From: Linanthus parryae | Lineage: Eukaryota > Streptophyta > Magnoliopsida > Ericales > Polemoniaceae | Assembly: GCA_023055425.1 (NCBI GenBank) | Contig: JALGPY010000001.1 | Coordinates: 69,106,691-69,170,690, forward strand | Direction: 5' to 3' | DNA length: 64,000 nucleotides | Part shown: positions 23,907 through 34,314 of the stretch, in pieces | Numbering within the stretch: the first letter of the stretch is position 1 | Layout: every line of letters starts with the position of its first letter | The notes under the pieces: model-generated | What the model saw: only the letters and a program-made list of their open reading frames with translations | The model's database searches: none | What the model was told of the DNA's origin: nothing | Program-made: the position numbers and the translations under genes

Positions 23907-25170
23907 ACCAATTCATCTAGTGTGCCGTTTTCAAGGTGTTAATGGGGTTCCGATCTTCCAGTCGTGCAGTTTGATGTATTTGTAAGCAAGCAAAGATAAC
24001 TTCAACTTTGAAGGTGTCAAGGGCTTGCTGCAATAACATCATCGATAATTTTTTTCTATTAAGAAAATTCAAACATTGTTTTGGATGATGGTTTGTTGAT
24101 ATTTGATTTATATGTAGATGTATCAGTTATACACTACTTGTGCTCTATACATAGTGCAATTAAATTAAATTTTTAATAGAATTATTGCTAACTTTATACA
24201 AATATACATTCATTATAATATATAAATATAATCATTACGATGACGACTAAAGTTGATGTGAAGATAATGACCAAATAAAGGAGAAGGACAAACTAAGTAG
24301 TCGGTAAATATATTAATAATAATAATAATAGAATACGAACAAAATACTAATGTTGTTTCTAAAACATAATTTACTTTTTTTCACTACTGACTGAGTCACT
24401 TTGACCTGGTAATTTGACTAGCAAGATGATACAAAAAAATTGTCATCTTTGCATGGTTTTCTAAAGTAAAGTTCACTCTACAACACCATGAAAAAATTCC
24501 AAAAAAATGTATCGTTTTGCTATCGATCTCACCGAGTCAAAGTGACGCAACTATGGATAAAAAAATCAAACCATTACATTTCAGAAGAAACGGAGATACT
24601 AGTTGTTTAAAAAACTACAACAAGCAAACAATTGTGGGAAAACTAATTAGGAAACGACTAACAAAGTGGGCAGCATAAAGGATCGAGTACAAAACTAGTC
24701 GACAAAAGAATTAAACAAGACGAGCATTGTAGTCGTAACACATAACAAAAAGTGATAGTCGCCATATATTAAAGACGACCATAAAACTCATAGTATTAGT
24801 ACAAAAAGGAGAGAAGTGGATTTTGTCCTCACTTAAATTAACGACTGACTTATTCCGACTAAGCCAAGACGAGCAAGAACTGTTGTCATTCCATTTTAAG
24901 GGCGATTATGAACTTTCCAAAGACAATTTGATTGACGTAACAAAGCGAAATGGTTGTAGTGAACTATCGCACTATGTAGACTTTTAGAGACAGCAAAGCA
25001 TTTGTGAAACATAAGTTCTGAAAAAAACAATTGAGAAACTCCATCTCCATTGAAGGAGGCACACATTAAAAGAAAAAATACTGATTTTCTTTAGGGATTT
25101 TAACCCCCTCATGGCAATTGCTCCTCACTGTTTTTAATCCATTCAAAGAACCATTGAGGCTTCTACTCCA
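23907..25170. other. Possible CACTA-like DNA transposon remnant
   Basis: No gene is seen. Between 24240 and 24960 short CGAC/GTCG-containing words recur in both orientations (GACGAC, TAGTCG, CGACTA), as in subterminal regions of CACTA elements. CACTAC at 24381 and GTAGTG at 24957 could be the ends, but the flanks show no 3-bp duplication. An inverted pair containing GTCACTTTGAC/GTCAAAGTGAC lies near 24393 and 24536. This is a weak call. Confidence 0.3.
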
Positions 25171-25350
25171 ATGCATTATCCATTACCGGCTTCATTGCTT
25201 CTTCAATGGTGCGATTATATTTTTAATCTCCTTCAGCTTCATATTATATTCCCCCCCTCCTCCAAACAAGATCACGAAGGCTGGCATAACCAAATTCTGT
25301 TGAGATTGAGTACCACCCAAGCACTGTTACAGGATCTCTGTCATCTTTTC
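25171..25350 (-). repeat. Single diverged copy of the arm unit of the 28.2-kb palindrome
   Basis: Shares with 28605-28724 the words CCTTCAGC.TCATAT, AAGATCA.GAAGGC and AGTACCACC.AAGCACTG in the same order and orientation. No frame is conserved. Confidence 0.6.
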
Positions 25351-25936
25351 TCTTTGTGTTTCTTCTAAAGCTTGGGATTCACTTTTCTTATCACATCCCT
25401 TGTGACTTTTTCTTGATCCATCCTTCTCCATTTTGCTGCGATGGTTCTCCATGCTAGAGAATTTTGCTGACTATGATGCGATGGTACTCCTACTGAGTCC
25501 GCGCAAAAGGTGCCACGCTCTTGGGCGGTCATGAAAATTCCCTTCTTCCTTATCTTCAGAACACCTTCCTCGCAGCATAGTCAGCAATGAACATGTGTTT
25601 CAAGCTTGAACTTCAATCTTGCCATCACTTCCAACAGAGAAGGAAAAATAACTTGGACAAGGCTTGCGATGATGATGTATTGGCTTGTGGTCATACCGAG
25701 TGACAATTTAAAGAAACTATTTTTCGTAAAAAGAGGCATTTTGTTTTAAAATAATAATGTTTTCCCCATTATAAATTGGGAAATACAAATTATTTTATTA
25801 AATGATGAGTCTCTTTTTATGAATAACAATTGCTATAAAATGGCACTAGCTGTAACAACAAGCCAATACGTCTCTAGCTGTGTCCTGGTTACTTTTCCTT
25901 CTCTGCTGGAAGACATGTTTAGATCGAAGTTGAAAC
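25351..25936. other. No gene; small inverted repeat
   Basis: TTGCTGACTATGATGCGA at 25464-25481 is matched in reverse by 25570-25587 with one mismatch, giving a potential stem around an 88-bp loop. Nothing else is recognised. Confidence 0.5.
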
Positions 25937-26396
25937 TGTTAAACTGTTACTTGAATTAATTTGTTAATAGCTTGGGGTCTAAGGAAACAAATCAATGGCC
26001 TTTAGAAAGTCAAAGCATTGGGGGCGGTGGTGTACTATTAATGGGCTGTTTACTTTGGCTTGAAGGCAAGTAGTTTCCTAAACACACACACACACTCTGG
26101 GTATATATAGAGGGTCTTGTCTTTGGTACTCAAGCATACACACGGGCAGATAATTGGTTGCTCCTTAGAGGGCTTTTGTGTGTGTGTGTTCGGGTGGGTG
26201 TTTCGGGTTGCTGCCGTGGCCGTTGTGGCCACGACAGCGTGTATTGTAATCGGGTTCTCTTCTCAATAAAATATCTGATTATGGCCGTGGATTAGCTAGC
26301 GGGATTGTTACGAATTCGCTAGTGAACCACGTTAAATATCTGTCTCGTTTTTGTTTCGTCTCGTCGTTCTTGCTCGAATACCCGCAGGTTACAACA
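25937..26396 (+). repeat. 5' LTR of element E
   Basis: Ends ...GGTTACAACA right before AACTGGTAACAGAGC. It contains (CA)n at about 26083-26096, TATATATA at 26102-26109 and (GT)n near 26176-26190. The left edge (TGTTAAAC) is tentative, since the 3' LTR is about 100 bp shorter. Confidence 0.55.
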
Positions 26397-26486
26397 AACT
26401 GGTAACAGAGCACTGAAACATGATTTCTTTTACAACAAAGTGGTATCAGAGCCTGGTTGTTGGGTTGGGTTTGTAAGTGAAAAGTA

Positions 26487-26909
26487 ATGGCGAAATCGTT
26501 TGGGATGAAGATCTATCGTGTTGATGATAATATTGTTGACACACCCACCACCAAGTTCCTTATTAGGGGAACTATTGAGTTCCTTGTTGTGGGAGCTATC
26601 ATGTTCCTTGTTGGGGGAACAATCGGGTTCCTTATTGGGGGAGCTATTGGGTTCTTTGTCATGGAGCATCGGGCGCGCATTCTAGCGCGAATTTGGAGGT
26701 TCACGTGCAATTGGCGTTCCGGCGCAGTCGGGCTTCCAAAATGGAGCATTGGGCGTGTGGATCTAAATTGGGCTCATCCGTTGCACGAACACGTAAGAGT
26801 TGGAGCATCGGCATGGAGCGATCTTGTTCGGGCCGCTAGGAGGATTCAAGTCAAGGTGGAGACGGCTCGAATCAACCGGCGGATTTGGCTAGTGGCATGG
26901 AGCAATTGA
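26487..26909 (+). other. Open frame with 8-residue hydrophobic repeat in element E
   Basis: The ATG at 26487 (MAKSFGMKIYRVDD) lies just after the second primer site, where a Gag would start. Residues about 24-56 are four tandem copies of an 8-residue unit (FLIGGAIG type), encoded by a 24-bp repeat at about 26555-26653, followed by an Arg/Trp-rich tail. The frame has 140 codons. No known domain is present and F has no equivalent intact frame. It may be a chance frame over a minisatellite. Confidence 0.35.
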
Positions 26910-26937
26910 CTTGTCTTTTTGCCATGCGATTGGTTGG

Positions 26938-27055
26938 TAGCGCGTTATTGGGCGCATATTGGATTGGTTACATGTTATTGGGCATGTATTGATTGGCAGC
27001 GTGTTATTCTGCACGCATTGATTGTTGGCACGTTATTGGGCGTGTCTTGATTGGC
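26938..27055 (+). repeat. Imperfect 28-31-bp tandem repeat in element E
   Basis: About four units share GTTATTGGGC followed by GCAT/GTAT and TTGATTGG. Related GCGC-rich words recur in the interior of F (59560-59700). Confidence 0.6.
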
Positions 27056-27502
27056 TTCTTGGTGTGGTACTTTGGCAACACAATTGGCATGACTTGTTTG
27101 ATAGGAACTTTTTTCACGAAGTGTTATTGGCGTGAAGATTGGGGAGATGCATTGTGTCATGGTTCATTAGGGTGTGTTGATTGAGACACACAAGTCTATG
27201 CGTTTGTTGAGACGCAAAGACGCGCTTGTTGTGGCGCATAGTGAATGTATTCCAATACCGCAAATTTGGGAATATATTCTATCGGTTGATAGGTTGATCG
27301 TTTCAATTTGGGTGGAGCACTTAGAGTTTGATTATTGGAGGTGCAACCATAGTTGGCTTGTTCGTTGAAAAAGACGGATGGCAATCGGAGAAACGATTTG
27401 GTGAATTGGGTGGAGGCGTTCTTGATTGGGAGGCGCATTCACAATTGGATTGATGAGGAGCATTGGATTGGTTGCTAGGGTGTTTGAATCAAGGTGGAGA
27501 TT

Positions 27503-27863
27503 CGTTAGATTTTGGTGATTCAAACCTAGCATAGAAAATTAACTTGGTCCAAGGTGGCTTGGAATTGTTTCCTTGTTCGTCTTGGAATTGTTTCCTTGTT
27601 CATTTTGGAACTGTTTCCTAGTTCGTTTTGGCAACGTTTGGACGTTGCTTTGGGCACAAGTCACTAGTTTAGGCCTATATATGGGTGTAGGACTCTTCTA
27701 TTGACATGTGTGGTGTGTCTTGGATTGTAATTGGCTCTCTCATCAATAATTTGTTTCGTTTTGGTCGTGGATGTAGCTAGCCTAAAAACTAGTAAACCAC
27801 GTTATGTCGTTGTGTTGTTCTTCATCTTCTTCTTCGTCTAATAACTCTTCTCGGTCCCCAACA
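27503..27863 (+). repeat. 3' LTR of element E
   Basis: Follows the polypurine tract AAGGTGGAGA. The expected terminal TG reads CG at 27503. It contains TATATAT at 27676-27682 and CATCAATAAT, and ends in CCCCAACA. A 25-bp segment containing TTGGAATTGTTTCCTTGTTC is repeated three times at about 27558-27622. Confidence 0.6.
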
Positions 27864-28214
27864 ACTGGGCATTGCGCTTCCGCATCGTTTTGTAACGGAA
27901 ACTAAATTACATTCCTGAAAATGGTGCGAGGAAAGTGAGCTTCAAGAAAAGGATGAATGGAATTGTCAAAGGCCTAAGAGCCAAGCACCATGTATGATGT
28001 CCAATTAGGGGTGAATATTAGCAGCCCCTATGAGTCTCAGCCAAATCTTTGGGCTAACACTTTGGGGGTCTAAAAGGTACTTGCTGAATTGAGGAAGCAG
28101 ACACCGATACAGCAAAATCAGAGAATGATGGACCAAGAAAGCTTCCTTCGGGACATGATAAGAAATGTATATGTGACGCTTTGAAAGCAACAAAAAGAGA
28201 ACAAGGAGACGGAG
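27864..28214 (+). pseudogene. Helical gag-like fragment
   Basis: One frame around 28080-28214 reads LAELRKQTPIQQNQRMMDQE and continues with basic/glutamine-rich helix up to a stop, as in the N-terminal part of a gypsy Gag. It continues into the left arm of the inverted duplication (EINQQIASLKMSHLSLP, near 28320). No zinc knuckle or pol sequence follows. The family is not certain. Confidence 0.4.
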
Positions 28215-28724
28215 ATGACAACAAATCATCTACTAGTGCTTAGTTGATACTTAATGTCCACATAATTTTTTCATGACAGGCCTGCATGATCTTGGGGGAC
28301 AACTTATATGAAGCTGCAGGAGATCAACCAGCAAATTGCATCATTGAAAATGTCTCATCTTTCATTGCCTTCTCAATCTGCCAAACTCCACCTGACGCTG
28401 TGTTTAGTACTAGTAGTACTCTTAAAGAATAGTACTAAATCTTTTTCGAGGGTTTAAATCTTGGGGGACAATTTAAAAGATTTAATACCCTTGAAAAAGA
28501 TTTAGTAATCTTCTGTAAGAGTACTACTAGTACTAACAACCGCGTCTAGTGGAACTGGTGCAGATTGAGTAGGCAACGAAAGTTGAGACCTTATCAGTGA
28601 CGCAATTTGCTCCTTAATATCCTTCAGCATCATATAAATTCTCCCCAAGATCATGAAGGCCTGTCACAAACAAATTTTGCGGACATTAAGTACCACCTAA
28701 GCACTGGTACATGATTTGTTGTCA
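28215..28724. repeat. Inverted duplication (510-bp imperfect palindrome)
   Basis: The left arm (28215-28455) is matched in reverse by the right arm (28490-28724). Paired words include ACAACAAATCAT/ATGATTTGTTGT, GACAGGCCT/AGGCCTGTC, TTAGTACTAGTAGTACTCTT with its reverse, and AAATCTTTTTC/GAAAAAGATTT. By eye about four in five bases pair. The right arm abuts the truncated LTR of element D. A single copy of part of the arm exists at 25171-25350. Confidence 0.85.
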
Positions 28725-28805
28725 TATTTCGCTAGCAAACCATGTATAAATCTCGTGTTCTTTCTTTTTTATTCGTATATTGTTCGTGAGGTGGTTCATC
28801 ATAAC
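28725..28805 (+). repeat. 5' LTR of element D, 3' end only
   Basis: About 80 bp ending TTCATCATAACA match the last part of the 3' LTR (TTTCGCTAGC.AACCA, TTCGTATATTGTTCGTGA). The upstream portion has been replaced by the inverted duplication. Confidence 0.75.
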
Positions 28806-28809
28806 AAAC

Positions 28810-28862
28810 TAGTATCAGAGGTCTGAAACAAGAGTTTTGTTAATTCAAACTAGTATCAGAGC
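28810..28862 (+). other. Two primer-site-like copies 41 bp apart (element D)
   Basis: TAGTATCAGAGG at 28810-28821 and TAGTATCAGAGC at 28851-28862 both derive from TGGTATCAGAGC. Each is preceded by a CAAAC-type end. Element E has the same two-copy arrangement at the same spacing. Confidence 0.75.
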
Positions 28863-29099
28863 CAAGCTTGGCCGTGTTTTAAGATCAAGATCAAGGCGGA
28901 GCAAAGCTAGGATTTTTGAATCCGTGAAACTCAAACGAGGTTTTATAATCTAGGTTGAGCATTCTGATAAGGGCAGCAGCGCCGACCGATATAGGGGCAG
29001 CAGCGGTGGCAAGGATTCTAGTTCGCGGTTTGGGCTTTCTTATAGTCTTTTTAGTCCTGCTTTGGGAGCAAGCTAGGGTTTCAAGATCCACCGAGAACG

Positions 29100-29830
29100 A
29101 TGTCGGAATCGATGTTAAAGATTTACAGGTTCACAGGAGGGAACAACTTTGGCCTATGGAAGATTAAGATGTGCGCCTTATTAAAGTCGCAAGGCATCTG
29201 GACTCCTTTGGCTACGGACAAGGAGGCATTGATGTTTCATCACCGGATATAGGATGATAGAGGATAAGGCACATTCGACGATCATTTTGTGCTCATCGGA
29301 TGACATTATCACGAAGGTCGCAGATCAGACAACGACGGCGACTTTATGGCTCAAGTTGGAGAGACTCTACATGACAAACACACTCACCATCAAGTTGATT
29401 CTAAGAAACGGTTGTTTAACCCTACGGATGCTCGAAGGTACGGCTCTAAAGGATAACCATGATCAATTGAATACAATTATCTTAGATTTGTGTAACAATG
29501 ACGAGAAGGTGAATGATGAGGATGACGCACTCTTGTTGTTAGTCTCGTTACCTCCATCATACGATAACTTCGTGCAGTTCGTTATTGTGAATAAGGATAG
29601 CATAACCCTAGAGAAGGTCAATCGGTGATCGATGCTAGGAAATTTTGCCATAAGGGTGCAGGTACAGGTATAGAGGACCATGCTTCTAAATTGATGGCGA
29701 CGGGGGAATCAAGAAGGGTAACGAGGACAAAAAAAAGCACAAGGATGTATGTTCCTTTTGTAAGGAATATGCGCACTATAAGAGAAATTTCCTGAAACGA
29801 GGTCAATAGAGGCAGAATGGATCCGCAGCT
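29100..29830 (+). pseudogene. Copia D gag
   Basis: The ATG at 29100 opens MSESMLKIYRFTGGNNFGLW, the canonical copia Gag start (F-x-G-x-N-F-x-x-W). Stops fall near 29247. The frame 29254-29628 carries ATLWLKLERLYMTNTL and LTLRMLEGTALKDNHD and then an LLVSLPPSYDNF motif typical of UBN2 Gags. The zinc knuckle near 29755 reads CSFCKEYAHYKRNF; the last Cys is Phe. Gag would build the particle that encloses the RNA. Its closest local relative is H at 23330. Confidence 0.85.
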
Positions 29831-31150
29831 GTAGTTGAACAGGGTAATTGGTCTGAGGAAGATAACGTTCTATTGGTGGATGTGGTCATGCAATCTCAAG
29901 AAGCGTGGGTCCTTGATTCCGGAGCTTCCTATCAAGTTTTTTCTAACATGGAGCTATTCCCGACGTACAATCAAACAAATGGAGGGTCTGCCTATATGGA
30001 AAACGGAGACGTCTGTAAAGCGATTGGGAGCGGCTTAGTTAGATTGTAGACGTATGGAGGGAAGTTATGCACGTTGGAGCAAGTCAGGCATGAACCACTT
30101 ATTAAGAAGAATCTAATCACCTTGAGTCTACTCGACAGCAAGGGATACCGTTTCAAAGGTAAATTTTGAGATCTAAAAGTCTACAAGGGTTCTAAGGTGA
30201 TTCTCAAGGGATTCAATGTTGGGAGTTTTTACATGTTGCAAGGTTCAAAGATCACAGCTTCTTCCAGAGTTGTCTCAATCGATATTCAGGAAAGTGATCA
30301 AACCAAGTAATCGCATATGAGGCTCAGCCATATGAGTGAACGTGGAATGCATGAACTTCATAAGAAGTGCTATCTCACCGGGCACATGCCCAAGAGCCTA
30401 GGGTTTTGTGAGCACTGAGTGTACGGGAAGCTACATCATAGAAAATTCCATAAGGGGGTTCATAGAACTGAAGGTACTCTTTGTTACATCAATTGGATTG
30501 CTGGGGTCCCATCTCGATTTGAGGCGGTTGGCGGGTACATGTATTTGTTTAGCATCATAGACGACTACTCATGGATAACTTGGATATTCGTGATGAAACA
30601 CAATTCAAGCCTGGAAGGAGTAGAAGACCTTAGTATAGAATCATGTGGGAAAGAAAATGAAGAGGCTACGCACGGACAACAGCTTGGATTTTTGTTTATC
30701 AAAGTTTAAAGAATCCTGTAAGGATCAGGGAATTCTCGCCATAAAACTGTTCGACATACACCATGACAAAATGGTGTAGCCGAAAGAATGGATTATACGC
30801 TTTTAACGAAATTCAGGTGTATGCTTTTGAATGCATGTCTTACTACAAGTTTGGGGAGAGGAAGTAAACATGACATGTTATCTCATAAGTCAGAGCCGGC
30901 ACACATTTATAGGATGCAAGATTCTTATTGAATTTTGGTCCGAAAAAGGAGCAGATTACTCGGATCTGGGGTTCTTTGGTTTCATTTCCTATTATCATGA
31001 AGATGATGGCAAGCTAGAACCAAGGTAGAAGAAGGGGGTAGTCATGGGCTTTGGTACAAGTTTGAGAGGATACAAGATTTGGACATACAACAAAATTATA
31101 CTCAGTAGGAGTGTACTTTTTATGAGAGTGCAGTGATCAAGTCAAGTTCC
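29831..31150 (+). pseudogene. Copia D protease-integrase
   Basis: The protease box AWVLDSGASYQVFSNMELF at about 29905-29960 is intact, including the D-S-G-A-S catalytic loop. A pre-integrase segment follows (GSGLVRL, KNLITLSLLDSKGY). The integrase zinc motif has H-x3-H and CEH-stop-VYGK near 30410, where the second Cys codon reads TGA. Core sequence IIDDYSWITWIFVMKH (near 30555) is recognisable. The later acidic residues are blurred by frameshifts. The first catalytic Asp region is poorly preserved. Confidence 0.75.
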
Positions 31151-31399
31151 ATGGAATAGAAGTTGGAGGTGCAGAGAAGAAAATGGAGGCAAGTTCGGGT
31201 CCTAATGATCATAAGGAGCCCGAATTACCTACACCGCCTCCGGAAACCGAAGCGGAAGAAGAAGGAGCGTATGATGGGGATGCATCGCTACCATAGGAAC
31301 CGATTCATCAGAGCATTGCTGAAGGAAGGCCGAGGAGAGTCATGAAGTCTCCGGAAATATACATAGATGATGGTATGGTGGAATATGCATTATAGGTGG

Positions 31400-32880
31400 C
31401 CGAAGAGATGGAGGATGAGGTGTCCTCCTACAGGTTTACGATTTCTAGTTCTAAGACAGCACAATGTATTGTCGCGATGGGAGAAGAGATGGAGTCTCTT
31501 AGCAAAAACTCGACTTGGGAGATTGTAAAATTTCCAGCATGAAGGAAGATAGTCACTTGCAAGTGGGTTTTTAGAAAGAACAATAGGAACTACATTTGAA
31601 GAGGGCGTTAAGTATAAAGCAATTTTGGTTGCAAGAGGGTTCAGTCAAACGAGATCTTCTCACCGTTAGTTAGACATACTTCGATCAGGGTGCTACTAGC
31701 GTTGGTGGCGCACCATGTAGCTTGAGCAGCTAGACGTAAAAATAACTTTTCTACATGGAGAGTTGGAAGAAGAGATATACATGAGCCAACCGAAGGGGTT
31801 CCAAGCTATTGGAAAAGAAGAAAACTTGTGCAAGCTGAAAAGATCTCTCAACTAATTTAAGTAGTGCCCTAGGCAATGGTACAAGAGGTTTGACATCTTC
31901 GTGTTGTAGATTGGTTACATAATGTGTGTATCACAAGCTTTTGAGAAGTGAGACACGAATTTACCTAGTTCTCTATATTGATGATCTCTTTATTGCGACT
32001 CAGGATATGAAGGACATACAGGAATTGAAGAGGTCTAGCGTGGAATTCGAGATGAAGGATCTTCGGGCCTCTCGAATGATTTTAGGAGTTGAGAATTATA
32101 GGGATATGAAGAAGAAGAAGAAGAAGAAGAAGAAGAAGATTTTCCTATCACAGGAGGGATACATCAAGAAGGTCTTGGGAGATTCGGTATGTCATCATCT
32201 AAAGCAATAGATAATACTATGCCAACGAACAGCAAGCTGGGAATGTACACCATTCAGACCCAGGAGGAGAAGAAATACATTTCCAAGGTTCCATATGCTA
32301 GCGCAGTTGGAAGCCTCATGTATGCTATGGTCTGCACTCGGCCGGTTATGGCATTCGCTGCTAGTATGGTAATTCGTTTTATGGCCCAACTGAGTAAGGA
32401 TCACTGGCAGGCGGTGAAGCACATATTCAGGTACCTTCATACAGTGGTATGTGATATGGGGCTAATGAAAACATCTTGGTTTCTCAGTTCTCGGTTCCGA
32501 TTATGAAGGTATATTGATAGTAGGAGATCAATGATTGGCTATGTGTTTACTCTGGGAGGTTCTGATGTAAGTTGGAAGGCTACCCTACAGTCGACCATGA
32601 CCCTGTCGACCACGGAGGCGGAGTATATGGCTGTAATAGAAGCAGCAAAGGAGGCAATATGGCTTAAAGTTATGGTCAATGATCTAGGCCTACTACAAGA
32701 TCAAGCGATAGTCACTGTGATAGCTTGAGTGCGATTTGCTTGACTAAGTACCAGGTTCATCATGAAATGACAAAGAATATCGATATCAAGTATCATTTTT
32801 AGAGAAACGGTGGCAGGATCATGGTAACGAAGGTGGGGACAGCTGAGGCCCTTAGGCTCATGTCGGAACCGGTGGGGGTC
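31400..32880 (+). pseudogene. Copia D reverse transcriptase-RNase H
   Basis: RT remnants are CKWVFRKN (31560), a segment near 31730-31860 with YMSQPKGFQ and a decayed LYGLKQ-type box, then LVLYIDDLFIA (about 31968), in which the Y-x-D-D catalytic motif survives. An (AAG)n run at 32108-32138 inserts a lysine tract before FLSQEGYIKKVL. YASAVGSLMYAM at 32290 and the RNase H part (WKATLQSTMTLSTTEAEYMA, 32573-32632; TKNIDIKYHF near 32770) follow. Frames change at least six times. Confidence 0.8.
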
Positions 32881-32988
32881 CAGTGAATCTCTGTGATGGG
32901 AGACATTGGGTGCGAAGAAGACATAGCTTTATTTACTAGAAGAGGAGCAACTGCTGTTGATGAGAGAATCCAAGGCAAGGTAAAGATT

Positions 32989-33285
32989 TGTTGAGTCGGT
33001 GCCTTGAAGGAAAAGTCAAAAAAGTGGCTAGGTTAGGAATCAAAAAGGGCGACATTCTTTGGGCTTGGGCCTCTTCATCACTTCCTTGGGGTTTTCCTAA
33101 CACTATATATAGAACCTAGTAGTCACACTATGGGGTGTGGATGCAAATCATTGTAGTTGTTCCTCTTAGTGAAATAAAGGGTGCTTTACCGCGGTATACG
33201 TAGTTAGCGAATCTTTCGCTAGCGACCACGTAAAATCCTGTGTTTTTTTATTCGTATATTGTTCGTGAAGTCGTTCGTCATAACA
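32989..33285 (+). repeat. LTR at the 3' end of element D
   Basis: It starts TGTTGAGTCGG after a purine-rich AAGGTAAAGATT, has TATATATA at 33104-33111 and an AATAAAG signal, and ends TCGTCATAACA. A perfect primer site TGGTATCAGAGC follows at 33289-33300 and the next 25 bp resemble D's leader, so this LTR also borders a second internal region. Confidence 0.75.
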
Positions 33286-33300
33286 AACTGGTATCAGAGC

Positions 33301-34314
33301 TCTGAAACATAAATTTGTTTACTACAACTAACACCAAATTGTAAACCATGTGACACTGCACCCTTGAATATACCTAAAAACTCACTTGAGAGCTAAAAGT
33401 TCGTCGGCAGTGGGAGAATGCATATGTAAACACAACAAATTATAATTACAATTCTTGCACTATATTAGTCAAACTACATCCACCAAGCATCTAATCAACA
33501 GTTGGTTAAGTTGGAGATTGGGTAATTTAAAAACTCACAATACTTTCCTAGACCTTGGCAAATCCGCCCTAACTTTTAAGCCAATTACTCCAAACAGTAG
33601 TCAGGCAGAGGTGAGAGTATGTAATAGAAAAGGAAACACACTATGGAATCACCAGAAACTCAAGTGACATTTCTGAAATTATGTTTTCAAAAATTGACTT
33701 ACTTGAGCGACTAATCTGGCACATTAGCGAAACATGACCATACACGATTTTGGCTGAAAGATCGAGACATGAATCATGTCTGTTTCAATTTCAAGGGATT
33801 TATAATGGGGTGTGTCCAAGAAGAGATGATGTGGTGTCCAGATCTAGTATTTTGGATGGATTCTTGCTATTTTTCATGGTAAACCAATGTTGCCCGGAAT
33901 CTGGTTTAGGTGGCCGGAATCTGAGTTTTGATGACCGAAATCTGGGTTGGGGTGATAGTAATGGTGGTGGTTGTGGAGCTGAATGTGATTTGTTCTTAGT
34001 TATGAATGATTGAGCATATTTGCCCTTAATCAAAAGGACATGGCGGTCAAACAACGGTTTACTCCGTTAAAAATGTGATGGAATATTTTTACCAGTCTGA
34101 AATTGATGCTTTAATTACAAATGAGGGTTGCAATCAGCGAGTTTTAGAAGTGGGGGTTGCAATTTGAGATTTGCGAAACACTGGATGTATGCATTAAGTA
34201 ATTACTCTTGTTTGTTTAGTGACTTTCTGTATAATTGTTAATGGCCAAAAAAAGTCAGTTTCTGTACAATTGTTAATGACTTCTCATAATAAATATATGG
34301 AATTCCAACTGTGA
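33301..34314. other. No recognisable gene
   Basis: The first few dozen bases resemble a copia leader. The rest is AT-rich with short frames lacking domains. A short direct repeat (ATAATTGTTAATG/ACAATTGTTAATG) lies near 34230-34285. Confidence 0.4.

Larger units (their letters stand above)
25937..27863 (+). mobile_element. Non-autonomous copia-like LTR element E
   Basis: It has a 5' LTR (about 25937-26396), two primer sites (26400-26411 and 26441-26452), an interior of about 1.05 kb, a polypurine tract AAGGTGGAGA (27491-27500) and a 3' LTR (27503-27863). Both LTRs share the TATATATA box, the CAATAAAATAT-type polyadenylation region and a GTAGCTAGC..ACCACGTTA end. There is no gag, protease, integrase or RT. 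F at 58998-60628 is a sister copy. LTR ends resemble those of copia D, a possible helper family. Confidence 0.65.
28725..33285 (+). mobile_element. Ty1/copia element D, decayed
   Basis: It has a truncated 5' LTR (28725-28805), paired primer sites, gag, protease, integrase, RT, RNase H and a 3' LTR (32989-33285). It belongs to the same lineage as H by Gag start and LTR end. Many stops and indels break the polyprotein. Sequence beyond the 3' LTR starts again with a primer site (33289-33300). Confidence 0.8.

Noticed and set aside
24381..24962. Definite CACTA transposon
   Set aside because: End motifs match only about six of ten bases and no 3-bp target duplication is present, so it is kept only as a weak possibility.
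25464..25587. CTGACTATGATG and CTGAGTCC as ribozyme core pieces
   Set aside because: The conserved CUGANGA and GAAA elements are not present in the right order; only a simple inverted repeat is supported.
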